Below are positions 23,680 through 31,207 of a DNA stretch of 34,318 nucleotides, piece after piece (within the stretch, counting starts at the first letter, position 1; each line of letters begins with the position of its first letter). This stretch comes from an uncultured Erysipelotrichaceae bacterium (lineage in GTDB: Bacteria > Bacillota_I > Bacilli_A > Erysipelotrichales > Erysipelotrichaceae), in the NCBI GenBank assembly GCA_903789495.1, contig CAIFEQ010000005.1, positions 1 to 34,318 of the forward strand, in the 5' to 3' direction. The translations under genes were made by a program, and so were the position numbers. Below the pieces are notes generated by a model. It was not told where the DNA came from and made no database searches. It saw nothing but the letters and a program-made list of their open reading frames with translations.

Positions 23680-24386
23680 TCACCGGGCAGCGGCGTGCCC
23701 GACAGCCGGGCCAGCCCCTCGCGGTCGAGAATCCGGATCCGCCCCTGGCCGGTGCGCAGGATCAGATTCTGCTTCTCCAGCTCCCGGATGGCCCGGGATA
23801 CCGTCTCCGGACGCAGGTCGATGGAAGCGGCGATGTCATCCAGCTTCATCATGACCTCCGGGGTCACGCAGGTCTTGTCCTTGAAGAGCAGGAACTGAGC
23901 CAGCCGGCAGACCGGTTCCTTGACCCCGACCAGGGTCAGCTTCTCGTTGGCCTCCATGAGGTTGTTGGACAGAATCGAGATCAGTTCAAAGGCCGTATTG
24001 GGATTCTCCCGCAGGATCTGCAGGAAGAGATCGGTGCTGAACTCACACAGATGCGTCTCGGCCAGACAGATGCCTGAGTAGGGATAGACGTGGCTGTCCG
24101 TGAACAGCGTCTCCCAGACCGCGTCCCCGTCATGCAGGATGTCCAGGAGATGTTCCTTGCCGTCGGCGTCATAGCGCACCAGCTTGATGCGGCCGCTGCG
24201 GATGACCACGACCGTGTGCACCGGCGTGCCTTCCTGGAACACCGTATCATCCTTCTCATAGCTGTGGTGGGTGCTCTGCTCGACCAGCCGCAGCTGATCC
24301 GCTTCCGGCAGGTCCCGCAGCACCGGAATCTTCGCCAGATATTCCTTGACTGAGCCATAGTCTTCCAGACGGTCCGTCTGCTTCAT
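23676..24386 (-). CDS. Crp/Fnr-family transcription regulator
   Basis: A 236-residue regulator with an N-terminal cyclic-nucleotide-binding-type beta-roll (about 20-125, including FQEGTPVHTVVVIRSGRIKL split across 50-69), a dimerisation helix (126-155) and a C-terminal winged helix with recognition segment RPETVSRAIRELEKQNLI (192-209). It lacks the N-terminal Cys cluster of Fnr, so a [4Fe-4S] oxygen sensor is unlikely; Cys107, Cys114, Cys160 and Cys173 are scattered. Ligand and targets are unknown. The ATG at 24386 follows AGGAGG; upstream 13 residues are not supported. It is divergent from recU, sharing a 118-base intergenic region with a palindrome. Confidence 0.92.
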   Translation of the reverse strand: MKQTDRLEDYGSVKEYLAKIPVLRDLPEADQLRLVEQSTHHSYEKDDTVFQEGTPVHTVVVIRSGRIKLVRYDADGKEHLLDILHDGDAVWETLFTDSHVYPYSGICLAETHLCEFSTDLFLQILRENPNTAFELISILSNNLMEANEKLTLVGVKEPVCRLAQFLLFKDKTCVTPEVMMKLDDIAASIDLRPETVSRAIRELEKQNLILRTGQGRIRILDREGLARLSGTPLPGD

Positions 24387-24420
24387 GCACTTGTCCTCCT
24401 GTTCTCTGTCATCATAACAG

Positions 24421-24429
24421 ATCATAGCA
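24421..24429 (-). promoter_or_regulatory. Extended -10 promoter of the Crp/Fnr-family gene
   Basis: Minus strand reads TGCTATGAT. The -35 position overlaps the inverted repeat at 24436-24453, so a protein bound there could repress. Confidence 0.55.
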
Positions 24430-24435
24430 AATCCT

Positions 24436-24453
24436 CGCCGGCTTCAGCCGGCG
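24436..24453. repeat. Perfect inverted repeat between divergent crp-type and recU promoters
   Basis: CGCCGGC-TTCA-GCCGGCG, a 7-bp perfect palindrome with 4-base centre. It abuts the recU -35 (24455-24460) and overlaps the -35 region of the regulator gene. It could be an operator or a short terminator-like hairpin; there is no T run. Confidence 0.8.
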
Positions 24454-24454
24454 T

Positions 24455-24482
24455 TTGCTCAAAAGCGCAAAGCATATATAAT
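24455..24482 (+). promoter_or_regulatory. Promoter of recU-ponA
   Basis: -35 TTGCTC (24455-24460), 16-base spacer, perfect -10 TATAAT (24477-24482), giving a leader of about 16 bases. Confidence 0.7.
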
Positions 24483-24504
24483 AATGGAATAGTCAGGGAA
24501 ACCC

Positions 24505-25089
24505 ATGCTGAATTATCCGAACGGTCACCATGCCGCCGATCCGCAGACGAGGAAGAATTCCGCGTCCCGCCGGGGCATGGAACTGGAAAAAGAAATCAAT
24601 CTGACGAACGAATATTACCTTCAGGCCGACCAGGCCGTCATCTACAAGAAGCCGACGCCGATCACGATCGTCAAGGTAGATTACCCCGCCCGGAACAAGG
24701 CGAAGATCTCGGAGGCGTACTTCAAGATTCCCAGCACGACCGACTATAACGGCATCTACAGGGGAAAGTACATTGATTTTGAAGCCAAGGAGTGTCAGTC
24801 GAAAACGTCCTTTCCCATCAAGTCCATCCACGCCCACCAGATCGAGCATCTGGAGCGGGTGGTGCGGCATGGGGCGATTGCCTTTGTGATCGTACGCTTC
24901 GTTCTGTACGACGAAACCTATCTCGTGGACGCGCTGACCATGACGGACTATATCCATACCTGCGGCCGCAGTTCCATACCATATAAGTGGTTTCAGGAAC
25001 ACGGCACGCTGATTCCCTACAGTTATGTCAAGCCGGTAGACTATCTGCAGATCGTCGACCGGAACTATGCCAAGGAGCTTGCTGAATGA
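24505..25089 (+). CDS. recU: Holliday junction resolvase RecU
   Basis: A 194-residue homodimeric endonuclease that resolves recombination crossovers in Firmicutes. The type-II-restriction-like core is intact: RRGMELEKEI (22-31), STTDYNGIYRGKYIDFEAKE (77-96; catalytic Asp80, Asp91, Glu93, Lys95) and the stalk and beta segments TSFPI and HQIEHLERV that follow. The N-terminal MLNYPNG start is the family norm. It shares an ATGA-type 4-base overlap with ponA, the conserved recU-ponA pair of Bacillus, and is transcribed opposite to most of the window. Confidence 0.97.
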   Translation: MLNYPNGHHAADPQTRKNSASRRGMELEKEINLTNEYYLQADQAVIYKKPTPITIVKVDYPARNKAKISEAYFKIPSTTDYNGIYRGKYIDFEAKECQSKTSFPIKSIHAHQIEHLERVVRHGAIAFVIVRFVLYDETYLVDALTMTDYIHTCGRSSIPYKWFQEHGTLIPYSYVKPVDYLQIVDRNYAKELAE

Positions 25090-27878
25090 GTTCAAGAAAG
25101 ACGCAGACGTCCCAGACGACGCATCCTCATAAGAATACCAAGAGTCAGAGAGCCCGGCGCAGAAAGCGGAAAAAGATCTGGACCATCATCCTGATGATCC
25201 TGCTGTGCCTGGAACTGGCGGCGGGCGTTGCCGGCGGTCTTCTGATCCACAGCTATCTGGCGGATCTGCCGGATCTGCAGGTGGAAGACCTGCTGTCTCA
25301 GGAATCCTCACGCATCTTCGACAAGGACGGCAACCAGATTGCTGACGTCGGTACCCAGCTGCGGGAGAACATCACCTATGACGAGCTTTCCGAGTCGGTC
25401 ATCGACTGTTTCCTGGCCGCCGAAGACTCGCGCTACTTTGAACATGACGGGCTCGACCTGCCCCGTTTCGTCAAGGCCATCCTGGTCAATGTCAAGAATG
25501 TCATCACCGGCAACCCGGCCCGTCAGGGCGGCAGTACCTTTACCATGCAGCTGATCAAGGTCACCTACTTCCAGGATGATACAACCGGCACCAGTGCGAC
25601 CAAGGACCTGAAGTACAAGGTCCAGCAGATTGCCCTGGCCCGGGAGCTGGAGACCAGGTCCAACAAGAAGGCCATCTTTGAGATGTACCTGAACAAGCTG
25701 AACTTCGGCGGCACCGGCAATATCCGCGGCATCGAGATGGCCTCGCAGTACTACTATGGCAAGAGTGCCTCGGAACTGAACCTGCCCGAAGCAGCCATGC
25801 TTGCAGGCGTCATCAACAGCCCCTACCGGTATGATCCGCACAACTTCCTGGAAGCGGCCCAGAACCGCCGGGATACCGTTCTGAACCTGATGTATCAGCA
25901 CGGCTATATCACCAAGGCCGAGTGTGAGCTGGCCAAGTCGGTCAATGTCGAAGATACTCTGATCGATCCGTCCGACTCCACGGCCGGCGGCACCGCCTAT
26001 GCCTATCAGTCCTACATCGATACGGCGATCAAGGAAGCTGAAGAGCTGACCGGGCAAGATCCCTACACCGTGGCCATGGACATTTATACCTGCATGGATC
26101 CGGCGATCCAGCAGGTTATGGATGACATCCAGGCCGGCAACTATGAGGAAGTCGTCTTCCCGGATGACCTGATGGAAGTGGCCATGGTCTCCGAGAACAA
26201 CCAGACGGGCGAGATCGTCGCCATCGGCGGCGGCCGGAACTACGGACGCGGCGGGGCGATGCTGCTGAACCATGCCACCGATCAGTACAAGCAGCCGGGT
26301 TCTTCCGTCAAGCCCTTCCTCTCCTATGCCCTGGCTTTTGAATATCTGGGCTGGGCGACCAGCCATACGGTGACCGACAAGCCGATCGTCTATGAAGGCA
26401 CCGACATGGTCGTCACCAACGCCACCAACACCTACGCCGGTCAGGTTTCACTGGAGTATGCCGTGGGCAATTCGCTGAATACCCCGGCCATCCAGACCCT
26501 GCAGGAGGTCATCGATACCGCCGGCTGGCAGACTGTGGTCAACTACATCATGAGTCTTGGCTTCTCGCAGATCAGCGAGGACAACTTCGATATCGGCTTT
26601 GCCATCGGCGGCTCCAACTTCACCTGTTCGGCCGTCGAACTGGCCGCGGCCCATGCCGTGCTGATGAACGGCGGCTACTACATCGAGCCGCATACGATCC
26701 GACGAATCGAGTACCGCAGCGGCCTGTCTGAACCGCTGGAACCGACCTATGAAAAAATCAGTGTTCTGTCCGAAGAAGCCGCCTATCTGTCTGCCTATCT
26801 GATGTACCAGGCGGTCAACGGACCGTACCACAACTATATGCAGATCCTGCAGCGCGACTATGCGGTCTACGGCAAGACCGGTACCACCGACTGGGGCACC
26901 GAAGGGCTGCAGTACAACATTCCGCAGGGCGCCGCCAAGGATAAATGGATGATCTCCGAAACGACCCAGTACACCACGGCGGTCTGGGTCGGCTATGAAA
27001 AGGGCATCAAGGATGCCGACACATACTTCGACAGTACGAAGCTGGCCCTGAACATCCCCGGCCACATCTCCAACATCATCCTGTCAGCCCTGAGCGACAG
27101 CAGTCAGCCGGCCGCGCTGACCCAGCCGGACGGTGTGGTTTCGATCACCCATATCGTTGCCACCTTCCCGTATGCCGCCCCGATCGACGGCATGGACAGC
27201 AGCCTGCTGCGGACCGGCCTGATCAAGTCCGACAAGGCCACGCTGGTCGATCTGGCCAGCGATCCGCTGGAAGTGCTGCAGAGCTTTGAGGCCTCCTTCA
27301 CCGACGACGGCCAGCTGTCCATGACCTGGACCGCCTATCCGGATGCCGACAAGCTGACGGTCGCCGACAGTACCATGGACATCAGTCTGTATGACTCGTC
27401 CGGCAACCTGCTGGTCAGTGCGACAGGGACCCGATTGTTTGATACCAGCTGGGTCTTCGGCCCGGTCCGCTACAAGGCAAGGGTTTCCCAGAACGGCGTC
27501 GAGGTCGGCGTGCTGGTCAGCGATACCGAAACCTCCACGCAGTCCATTGAACTGACACCGAATACTCAGACCGAAGTCTGCGGCTATTATGCCTATGAGA
27601 ATGACGCCCAGGCTTCCAACGAAGTCTGTACCGTCCTTACCTCGCCGGCCGCCAGCACCTTCAGCATCACGCCTTCCGACACCTCGGAAAGCGGCCTGCA
27701 GAGCTGGTGCCAGGAGAACAGCATCTCCTTCGAGGAGCGTACCGCCGACGACAGTCATCCGGCCGGCACCTACGTGTTTGTCCTGCGTCTGACGGACGGC
27801 ACGGAGCAGCAGCTCACGGCCGGTACGGAAATCGACCTGGATCAGGTGCAGTCGCTGGTGGTCTACTACTACAAGTAA
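25086..27878 (+). CDS. ponA: Penicillin-binding protein 1A/1B (bifunctional class A PBP)
   Basis: A 930-residue peptidoglycan synthase anchored outside the membrane. Domains: basic cytoplasmic tail (1-30), transmembrane helix (31-54), glycosyltransferase family 51 with EDSRYFEHDG (catalytic Glu113) and RQGGSTFTMQ, then the transpeptidase with Ser406-x2-Lys409 (SSVKPF), Ser463-Leu-Asn465 and KTG at 597-599. The C-terminal 240 residues (about 690-930) are rich in Thr, Ser and Asp with beta-strand pattern resembling fibronectin type III-like modules and are probably outside the wall-synthesis core. Coupled to recU by overlap; ends at a bidirectional terminator. GpsB, encoded nearby, is the expected partner of this class of enzyme. 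Confidence 0.96.
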   Translation: MSSRKTQTSQTTHPHKNTKSQRARRRKRKKIWTIILMILLCLELAAGVAGGLLIHSYLADLPDLQVEDLLSQESSRIFDKDGNQIADVGTQLRENITYDELSESVIDCFLAAEDSRYFEHDGLDLPRFVKAILVNVKNVITGNPARQGGSTFTMQLIKVTYFQDDTTGTSATKDLKYKVQQIALARELETRSNKKAIFEMYLNKLNFGGTGNIRGIEMASQYYYGKSASELNLPEAAMLAGVINSPYRYDPHNFLEAAQNRRDTVLNLMYQHGYITKAECELAKSVNVEDTLIDPSDSTAGGTAYAYQSYIDTAIKEAEELTGQDPYTVAMDIYTCMDPAIQQVMDDIQAGNYEEVVFPDDLMEVAMVSENNQTGEIVAIGGGRNYGRGGAMLLNHATDQYKQPGSSVKPFLSYALAFEYLGWATSHTVTDKPIVYEGTDMVVTNATNTYAGQVSLEYAVGNSLNTPAIQTLQEVIDTAGWQTVVNYIMSLGFSQISEDNFDIGFAIGGSNFTCSAVELAAAHAVLMNGGYYIEPHTIRRIEYRSGLSEPLEPTYEKISVLSEEAAYLSAYLMYQAVNGPYHNYMQILQRDYAVYGKTGTTDWGTEGLQYNIPQGAAKDKWMISETTQYTTAVWVGYEKGIKDADTYFDSTKLALNIPGHISNIILSALSDSSQPAALTQPDGVVSITHIVATFPYAAPIDGMDSSLLRTGLIKSDKATLVDLASDPLEVLQSFEASFTDDGQLSMTWTAYPDADKLTVADSTMDISLYDSSGNLLVSATGTRLFDTSWVFGPVRYKARVSQNGVEVGVLVSDTETSTQSIELTPNTQTEVCGYYAYENDAQASNEVCTVLTSPAASTFSITPSDTSESGLQSWCQENSISFEERTADDSHPAGTYVFVLRLTDGTEQQLTAGTEIDLDQVQSLVVYYYK

Positions 27879-27885
27879 GCAAAAG

Positions 27886-27911
27886 AAAAGAACATGTCTG
27901 CATGTTCTTTT
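27886..27911. terminator. Bidirectional intrinsic terminator between ponA and nth
   Basis: Perfect 11-bp stem AAAAGAACATG/CATGTTCTTTT (27886-27896 with 27901-27911) and TCTG loop, with T-rich tails on both strands; it serves the convergent ponA (+) and nth (-) genes. Confidence 0.92.
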
Positions 27912-28555
27912 CATTTTGCCTGCGGCTGCCGGAAGTTCTTGTTCTTTTCTTTGCACATCCGGACAAAGGGACAGCGCCAGCATTCAGGATTTCTGGCGTG
28001 GCAGAGATAGCGGCCGAAGAAGATCAGCTGATGATGGGTCCTGATCCACCTTTCCTTCGGCACCCGCCGGCAGAGCTTTTGTTCGATTGTGGTCAGATCA
28101 TCTGTTTCCTGCGCCCAGCCCCAGCGGCGGGCGATGCGGGAGACATGCGTGTCCACGGCCAGAGCCGGCACGCCATAGCACTCGCTCAGAATGACATTGG
28201 CACACTTACGCCCGACCCCCGGCAGACTCATCAGGTCCTTCCGGTTATCCGGCACTTGGCCGTCAAAGCGCTCCACCATGCCCTGCGCCATGCCCTGGAT
28301 GGCTTTGGCCTTGTTCCGGTACAGACCCAGCGAAGCAATCTTCTGCTCCACGTCATGCCGGTCTGCTCCGGCCAGGCTGGCCGCATCGGGATAAGCCGCA
28401 AACAGCGCAGGGGTCACCCGGTTGACCGAGGCATCCGTGGTCTGGGCGGAGAGCACCACTGCCACGGCCATCTGGTAATTGTTCTCGTGTTTCAGCTCAC
28501 AGCGGGCATCCGGGAACAGCCTGTCCAGCTGCTCAAGAACTTCTTGTGTTGTCAT
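27911..28555 (-). CDS. nth: Endonuclease III
   Basis: A 214-residue DNA glycosylase/AP lyase removing oxidised pyrimidines. Seen: helix-hairpin-helix LPGVGRKCAN (111-120) with catalytic Lys117, catalytic Asp135 in VDTHVSR, and the C-terminal [4Fe-4S] site Cys185-x6-Cys192-x2-Cys195-x5-Cys201. Start at 28555 has GAAGGAAAC upstream; a TTG six codons earlier (28573) is possible. Its first 23 bases overlap the end of dnaD, as in the dnaD-nth pair of Bacillus, so the two are coupled. Confidence 0.95.
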   Translation of the reverse strand: MTTQEVLEQLDRLFPDARCELKHENNYQMAVAVVLSAQTTDASVNRVTPALFAAYPDAASLAGADRHDVEQKIASLGLYRNKAKAIQGMAQGMVERFDGQVPDNRKDLMSLPGVGRKCANVILSECYGVPALAVDTHVSRIARRWGWAQETDDLTTIEQKLCRRVPKERWIRTHHQLIFFGRYLCHARNPECWRCPFVRMCKEKNKNFRQPQAK

Positions 28556-29093
28556 GCACGTTTCCTTCGGCAATCATGTCGGCCGTCAGCCCTTTCTGGT
28601 TCCATTCATTCAGAATGCTTTCCACATAGGTCAGATTCTTCTTCTGACGGGCACTGGCTTCCCGCAGCGCATAGATGATCAGCCGGCGGTCCATGGTCCG
28701 GTTCCAGTCGGAGATCTTCTCCATCTCCCGGTTGGACAGGGTACGCCCGAACTGGGTTTCGAAGAGATCAAACAGCGAGGAGTCCATGATGCTGGCATCC
28801 CGGGCGACTTCCGTTTCATACAGACCGTCCAGACAGAAATGAATCGCTTTGGAGCTGGCCCGGATGTCCAGATATTTCTTGGCGCACAGCGTGGAAATGA
28901 CCGTATCCACCTCGGACACGGAAAGTCCGGTCTTCTGACTCAGAACTTCTTCCGAGATCTCCATCTCGTGCTCATTGCAGAAATCAATGAGCAGAACCAG
29001 CAGGGCTTCCTGCGGGTTCAGGCCGAGTACTTCCAGGTGATCCAGCACCCAGTCCCGGTGGCTGACAAATTTTTCTTCATACCATTTCTTCAT
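28533..29093 (-). CDS. dnaD: DnaD-family primosome protein
   Basis: A 186-residue replication initiation/restart protein that helps load the replicative helicase in Firmicutes. Seen: N-terminal winged-helix region (about 20-100, with LSQKTGLSVSEVDTVI split across 51-66) and the C-terminal DnaB_2/DDBH2 helical domain (about 105-175) containing the family ending NLTYVESILNEWNQKGL (152-168) that precedes a disordered tail. The ribosome site is weak (CGGAATG). It precedes nth with overlapping ends. It is shorter at the C terminus than B. subtilis DnaD, which is about 230 residues. Confidence 0.88.
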   Translation of the reverse strand: MKKWYEEKFVSHRDWVLDHLEVLGLNPQEALLVLLIDFCNEHEMEISEEVLSQKTGLSVSEVDTVISTLCAKKYLDIRASSKAIHFCLDGLYETEVARDASIMDSSLFDLFETQFGRTLSNREMEKISDWNRTMDRRLIIYALREASARQKKNLTYVESILNEWNQKGLTADMIAEGNVHDNTRSS

Positions 29094-29113
29094 GGCCGCA
29101 TTCCGTGAAATTC

Positions 29114-29119
29114 ATTATA
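29114..29119 (-). promoter_or_regulatory. -10 element of dnaD-nth
   Basis: Minus strand reads TATAAT, 20 bases upstream of the dnaD ATG. No convincing -35 accompanies it. Confidence 0.45.
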
Positions 29120-29145
29120 CCGCAAGGAATCGGAAAAGATCGGAA

Positions 29146-29174
29146 TTGTTGAATCGGTCAGACTTGTGTAAAAT
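29146..29174 (+). promoter_or_regulatory. Promoter of the exported thioredoxin-like gene
   Basis: -35 TTGTTG (29146-29151), 17-base spacer, -10 TAAAAT (29169-29174). Confidence 0.6.
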
Positions 29175-29189
29175 AAGGGCACAGAGCAT

Positions 29190-29714
29190 ATGGCAAAAAG
29201 AATTCTGTTTACCCTGATGACCCTGCTTGTGAGTTTCAGTCTGGCACTGGTGGTATTTGTCAGCAGCGAACCGGTCGCGGTCGCAGACAATATCAGTGAT
29301 GTGCTCAATAATCCGCTGGACTATGACACGCTGCAGGAATACACGATCAGCTCGGGTCCGAGCACCATTCATTATTATTACTTCTGTACAGCCGACAGCA
29401 ACGACTGTGTGTATGTGGCAAACACCGTCATGAAGGGCGCCCGGGAATCCGTCGGTTCGAGTGTCATGAACCTGATCGAATATGTCGACCTGTCCGGCCT
29501 GGATGAGGAACAGCGGCTGACCCGTTTAAGCAATGACTGGGGCATCAGCACCTATCCGGCCTTCGTGGCCTGCCACGTGGAAAACGGTCAGATCGTCGTG
29601 GACAACTCCCTGCTCTATGAGCCGGACAAGCCCCTGAACAGTGAGGATCTGGTCAGCTGGCTCAGTCTGAACGGACTCTGCCAGACCGCCACGGCTTCCG
29701 CTTCCGCCTCCTGA
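29190..29714 (+). CDS. Exported thioredoxin-like protein of unknown function
   Basis: A 174-residue protein with a hydrophobic N-terminal segment (5-24) after MAKR and a possible signal peptidase site at Ala30-Val31-Ala32. The mature part fits a thioredoxin-like fold: a first strand, HYYYFCTADSNDC (61-73) where the redox motif would sit but with six residues between Cys66 and Cys73 instead of CxxC, then a WGISTYPAF segment (117-125) with a cis-proline-like Pro123, and a C-terminal helix. Such proteins often act in disulfide exchange or as bacteriocin-accessory-like proteins; I cannot assign a role. It is a single-gene unit, transcribed opposite to its neighbours, with a promoter and a strong terminator. 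Confidence 0.78.
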   Translation: MAKRILFTLMTLLVSFSLALVVFVSSEPVAVADNISDVLNNPLDYDTLQEYTISSGPSTIHYYYFCTADSNDCVYVANTVMKGARESVGSSVMNLIEYVDLSGLDEEQRLTRLSNDWGISTYPAFVACHVENGQIVVDNSLLYEPDKPLNSEDLVSWLSLNGLCQTATASASAS

Positions 29715-29724
29715 TAACAAACCA

Positions 29725-29744
29725 CCCCGCCGCGGCGGGGTTTT
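29725..29744 (+). terminator. Intrinsic terminator of the thioredoxin-like gene
   Basis: Stem CCCCGC/GCGGGG (29725-29730 with 29735-29740) around a CGCG loop, followed by TTTT. It lies between convergent genes and may also slow transcripts leaving rsfS. Confidence 0.88.
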
Positions 29745-29762
29745 GGTACGCACAGACTGCTT

Positions 29763-30113
29763 TCAGGCAGTCTCCTTTTCTTCATAACGGGTCATCGGCA
29801 GATCACCCCAGAGATTCTCCAGGCGGTACTGCTGGCGTCCCTCTTCGGTAAAGACATGGACGACGACTTCATTGAAGTCGATCAGGATCCAGCTGGATCC
29901 TTCCTCGCCCTCCTTGATCCGGACGCTGTAGCCGTGCTTCTGAGCTTCCTGGATCAGCTGTTCCGCCAGGGCGTTGGCATGGCGCAGATTCTTGGCCGTG
30001 ATGATCAGGAACCAGTCCGTGAAGGGACTGACCGAGCGCATGTCGATCGCCGTGATGTTGCTGCCCTGATGTTCCGAGGCACACTGCTCCAGCATTTCCA
30101 GCATTTCACTCAT
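29763..30113 (-). CDS. rsfS: Ribosomal silencing factor RsfS
   Basis: A 116-residue nucleotidyltransferase-like-fold protein that binds L14 on the 50S subunit and blocks subunit joining in starvation. The family core is complete: ITAIDMRSVSPFTDWFLI split over 20-37, the NLRHANALAEQL helix (42-53), and the C-terminal GSSWILIDFNEVVVHVF split over 72-88. It follows the nadD-yqeK fusion by 3 bases, the usual yqeK-rsfS order. The Shine-Dalgarno is distant, so translation is probably coupled to the upstream gene. It ends the yqeH-rsfS operon. Confidence 0.96.
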   Translation of the reverse strand: MSEMLEMLEQCASEHQGSNITAIDMRSVSPFTDWFLIITAKNLRHANALAEQLIQEAQKHGYSVRIKEGEEGSSWILIDFNEVVVHVFTEEGRQQYRLENLWGDLPMTRYEEKETA

Positions 30114-30116
30114 TCG

Positions 30117-30923
30117 CTATTTCACACCTCTTTTCCGCAGGTCTTCTTCCTCTTCCTGCTTTACCAGACGAAAGCCGGCCTGCAGATCCTTTCTGCTTAA
30201 GGCGATTTCCTTTTCGGTCGGCCAGGGCCGGGTTTCGTCGCATTTGTCGGCGATGTAGAGAATCTGATCCAGCCGGGTCCGGCCATCGCCCAGCGTATGA
30301 CAGTAGATAGCTTCCAGGATATCCGGGTCGCTGAGACCCAGATGCTGTTTCAGCCAGACCGGCGCCGTGAAGCTGTGCCAGACCTTGGCATCATAGGTCA
30401 GCTTGTCCGGATCATAGATCTCCAGGATGTGCCGGTTGAAGGCATCGTCCCGGTTCTTCGTCACATCATGCAGCATCCCGGCCAGCCAGGCCTGCTGGCC
30501 ATCCAGTCCATGGCATTCTGCCAGTTCTTTGGCCAGCTTCGCCACGCCGCGGGCATGGGCTGCCCGGGCCGGCTTGCACCAGGTGCTGAGGATCTGCTCC
30601 GCATAGAGGCCTTCCCGCACCAGCGTGCCGCGGATGCCCGGGGCCGCCAGATAGAAGTCTCCCTTCCGGATGGCGGCTTCGTCTTCCTCCCCTTCCGGAT
30701 GAAAGACTTCGGTAAAGCCTTCAGCGGAACCGATGGCATAGCGGTCAAAAGGCCGGATGGCCTGCCAGATCAGCTCTTCCCGTTTTTCCTTCGGCAGCAC
30801 GCCCTCTTCGGCCGCGGCAAAGATGATCAGGCCATAGCCCTGCCGGCGCAGGCGGGCCGCACAGGCCAGCTCGCTGGCCGTCAGCGGATCGAATGTTCCT
30901 GTCAGTACAGCGGTTTTCCTCAT
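30117..30923 (-). CDS. yqeK: Degenerate NadD-like nucleotidyltransferase fused to YqeK HD domain
   Basis: A 268-residue fusion. Residues 115-268 are a full YqeK HD phosphohydrolase (symmetrical Ap4A hydrolase family): His123, HD at His152-Asp153, His183, His209 and Asp226. Residues 1-112 are a shrunken NadD-like domain: the TGTFDP strand (8-13) is present, but the nucleotidyltransferase (H/T)xGH motif reads LTASEL (14-19) with both histidines lost, about 80 central residues are missing, and only the GIRGTLVREG C-terminal motif is recognisable. It therefore probably cannot make NAD precursors. NadD-HD fusions are known in Mollicutes. The ATG overlaps the yhbY stop (ATGA) and no close ribosome site exists, indicating translational coupling. 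NadD function must be supplied elsewhere. Confidence 0.88.
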   Translation of the reverse strand: MRKTAVLTGTFDPLTASELACAARLRRQGYGLIIFAAAEEGVLPKEKREELIWQAIRPFDRYAIGSAEGFTEVFHPEGEEDEAAIRKGDFYLAAPGIRGTLVREGLYAEQILSTWCKPARAAHARGVAKLAKELAECHGLDGQQAWLAGMLHDVTKNRDDAFNRHILEIYDPDKLTYDAKVWHSFTAPVWLKQHLGLSDPDILEAIYCHTLGDGRTRLDQILYIADKCDETRPWPTEKEIALSRKDLQAGFRLVKQEEEEDLRKRGVK

Positions 30924-31207
30924 GGCAGTATGATTTTCGGCTCCTTTGCTTTCTTATAGAGAAGAATCATATGACCGATCTGCTGGACCAGTTCACTGTG
31001 GGTGTACATGGCCAGATCAAAGCCCAGGGTGGCGGGATCTTCCTGACAGCTTTTCAGCAGCTTGATCTTGACCAGCTCATGGGTGTTGAACGCGTTGTTC
31101 ACGGTCGTGATCAGATTGTCGGAGAGACCATCCTTGCCGATCTGAAACAGCGCCGGTTCCTCACTGCCCAGGGCACGCAGATAACGTTTCTGTTTTCCGT
31201 TCAGCAT
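30920..31207 (-). CDS. yhbY: YhbY-family RNA-binding protein
   Basis: A 95-residue CRM-domain protein associated with 50S assembly. Seen: LNGKQKRYLRALG (2-14) and the IGKDGLSDNLITTVNNAFNTHELVKIKLL region, split over 23-51, with the GxxG-like loop IGKDG. The ATG at 31207 coincides with the end of yqeH (TAATG overlap); the open frame upstream to 31291 is within yqeH and rejected. Order yqeH-yhbY-nadD-yqeK-rsfS is the classic Firmicutes arrangement (yqeI position). Length is normal for YqeI. Confidence 0.95.
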   Translation of the reverse strand: MLNGKQKRYLRALGSEEPALFQIGKDGLSDNLITTVNNAFNTHELVKIKLLKSCQEDPATLGFDLAMYTHSELVQQIGHMILLYKKAKEPKIILP

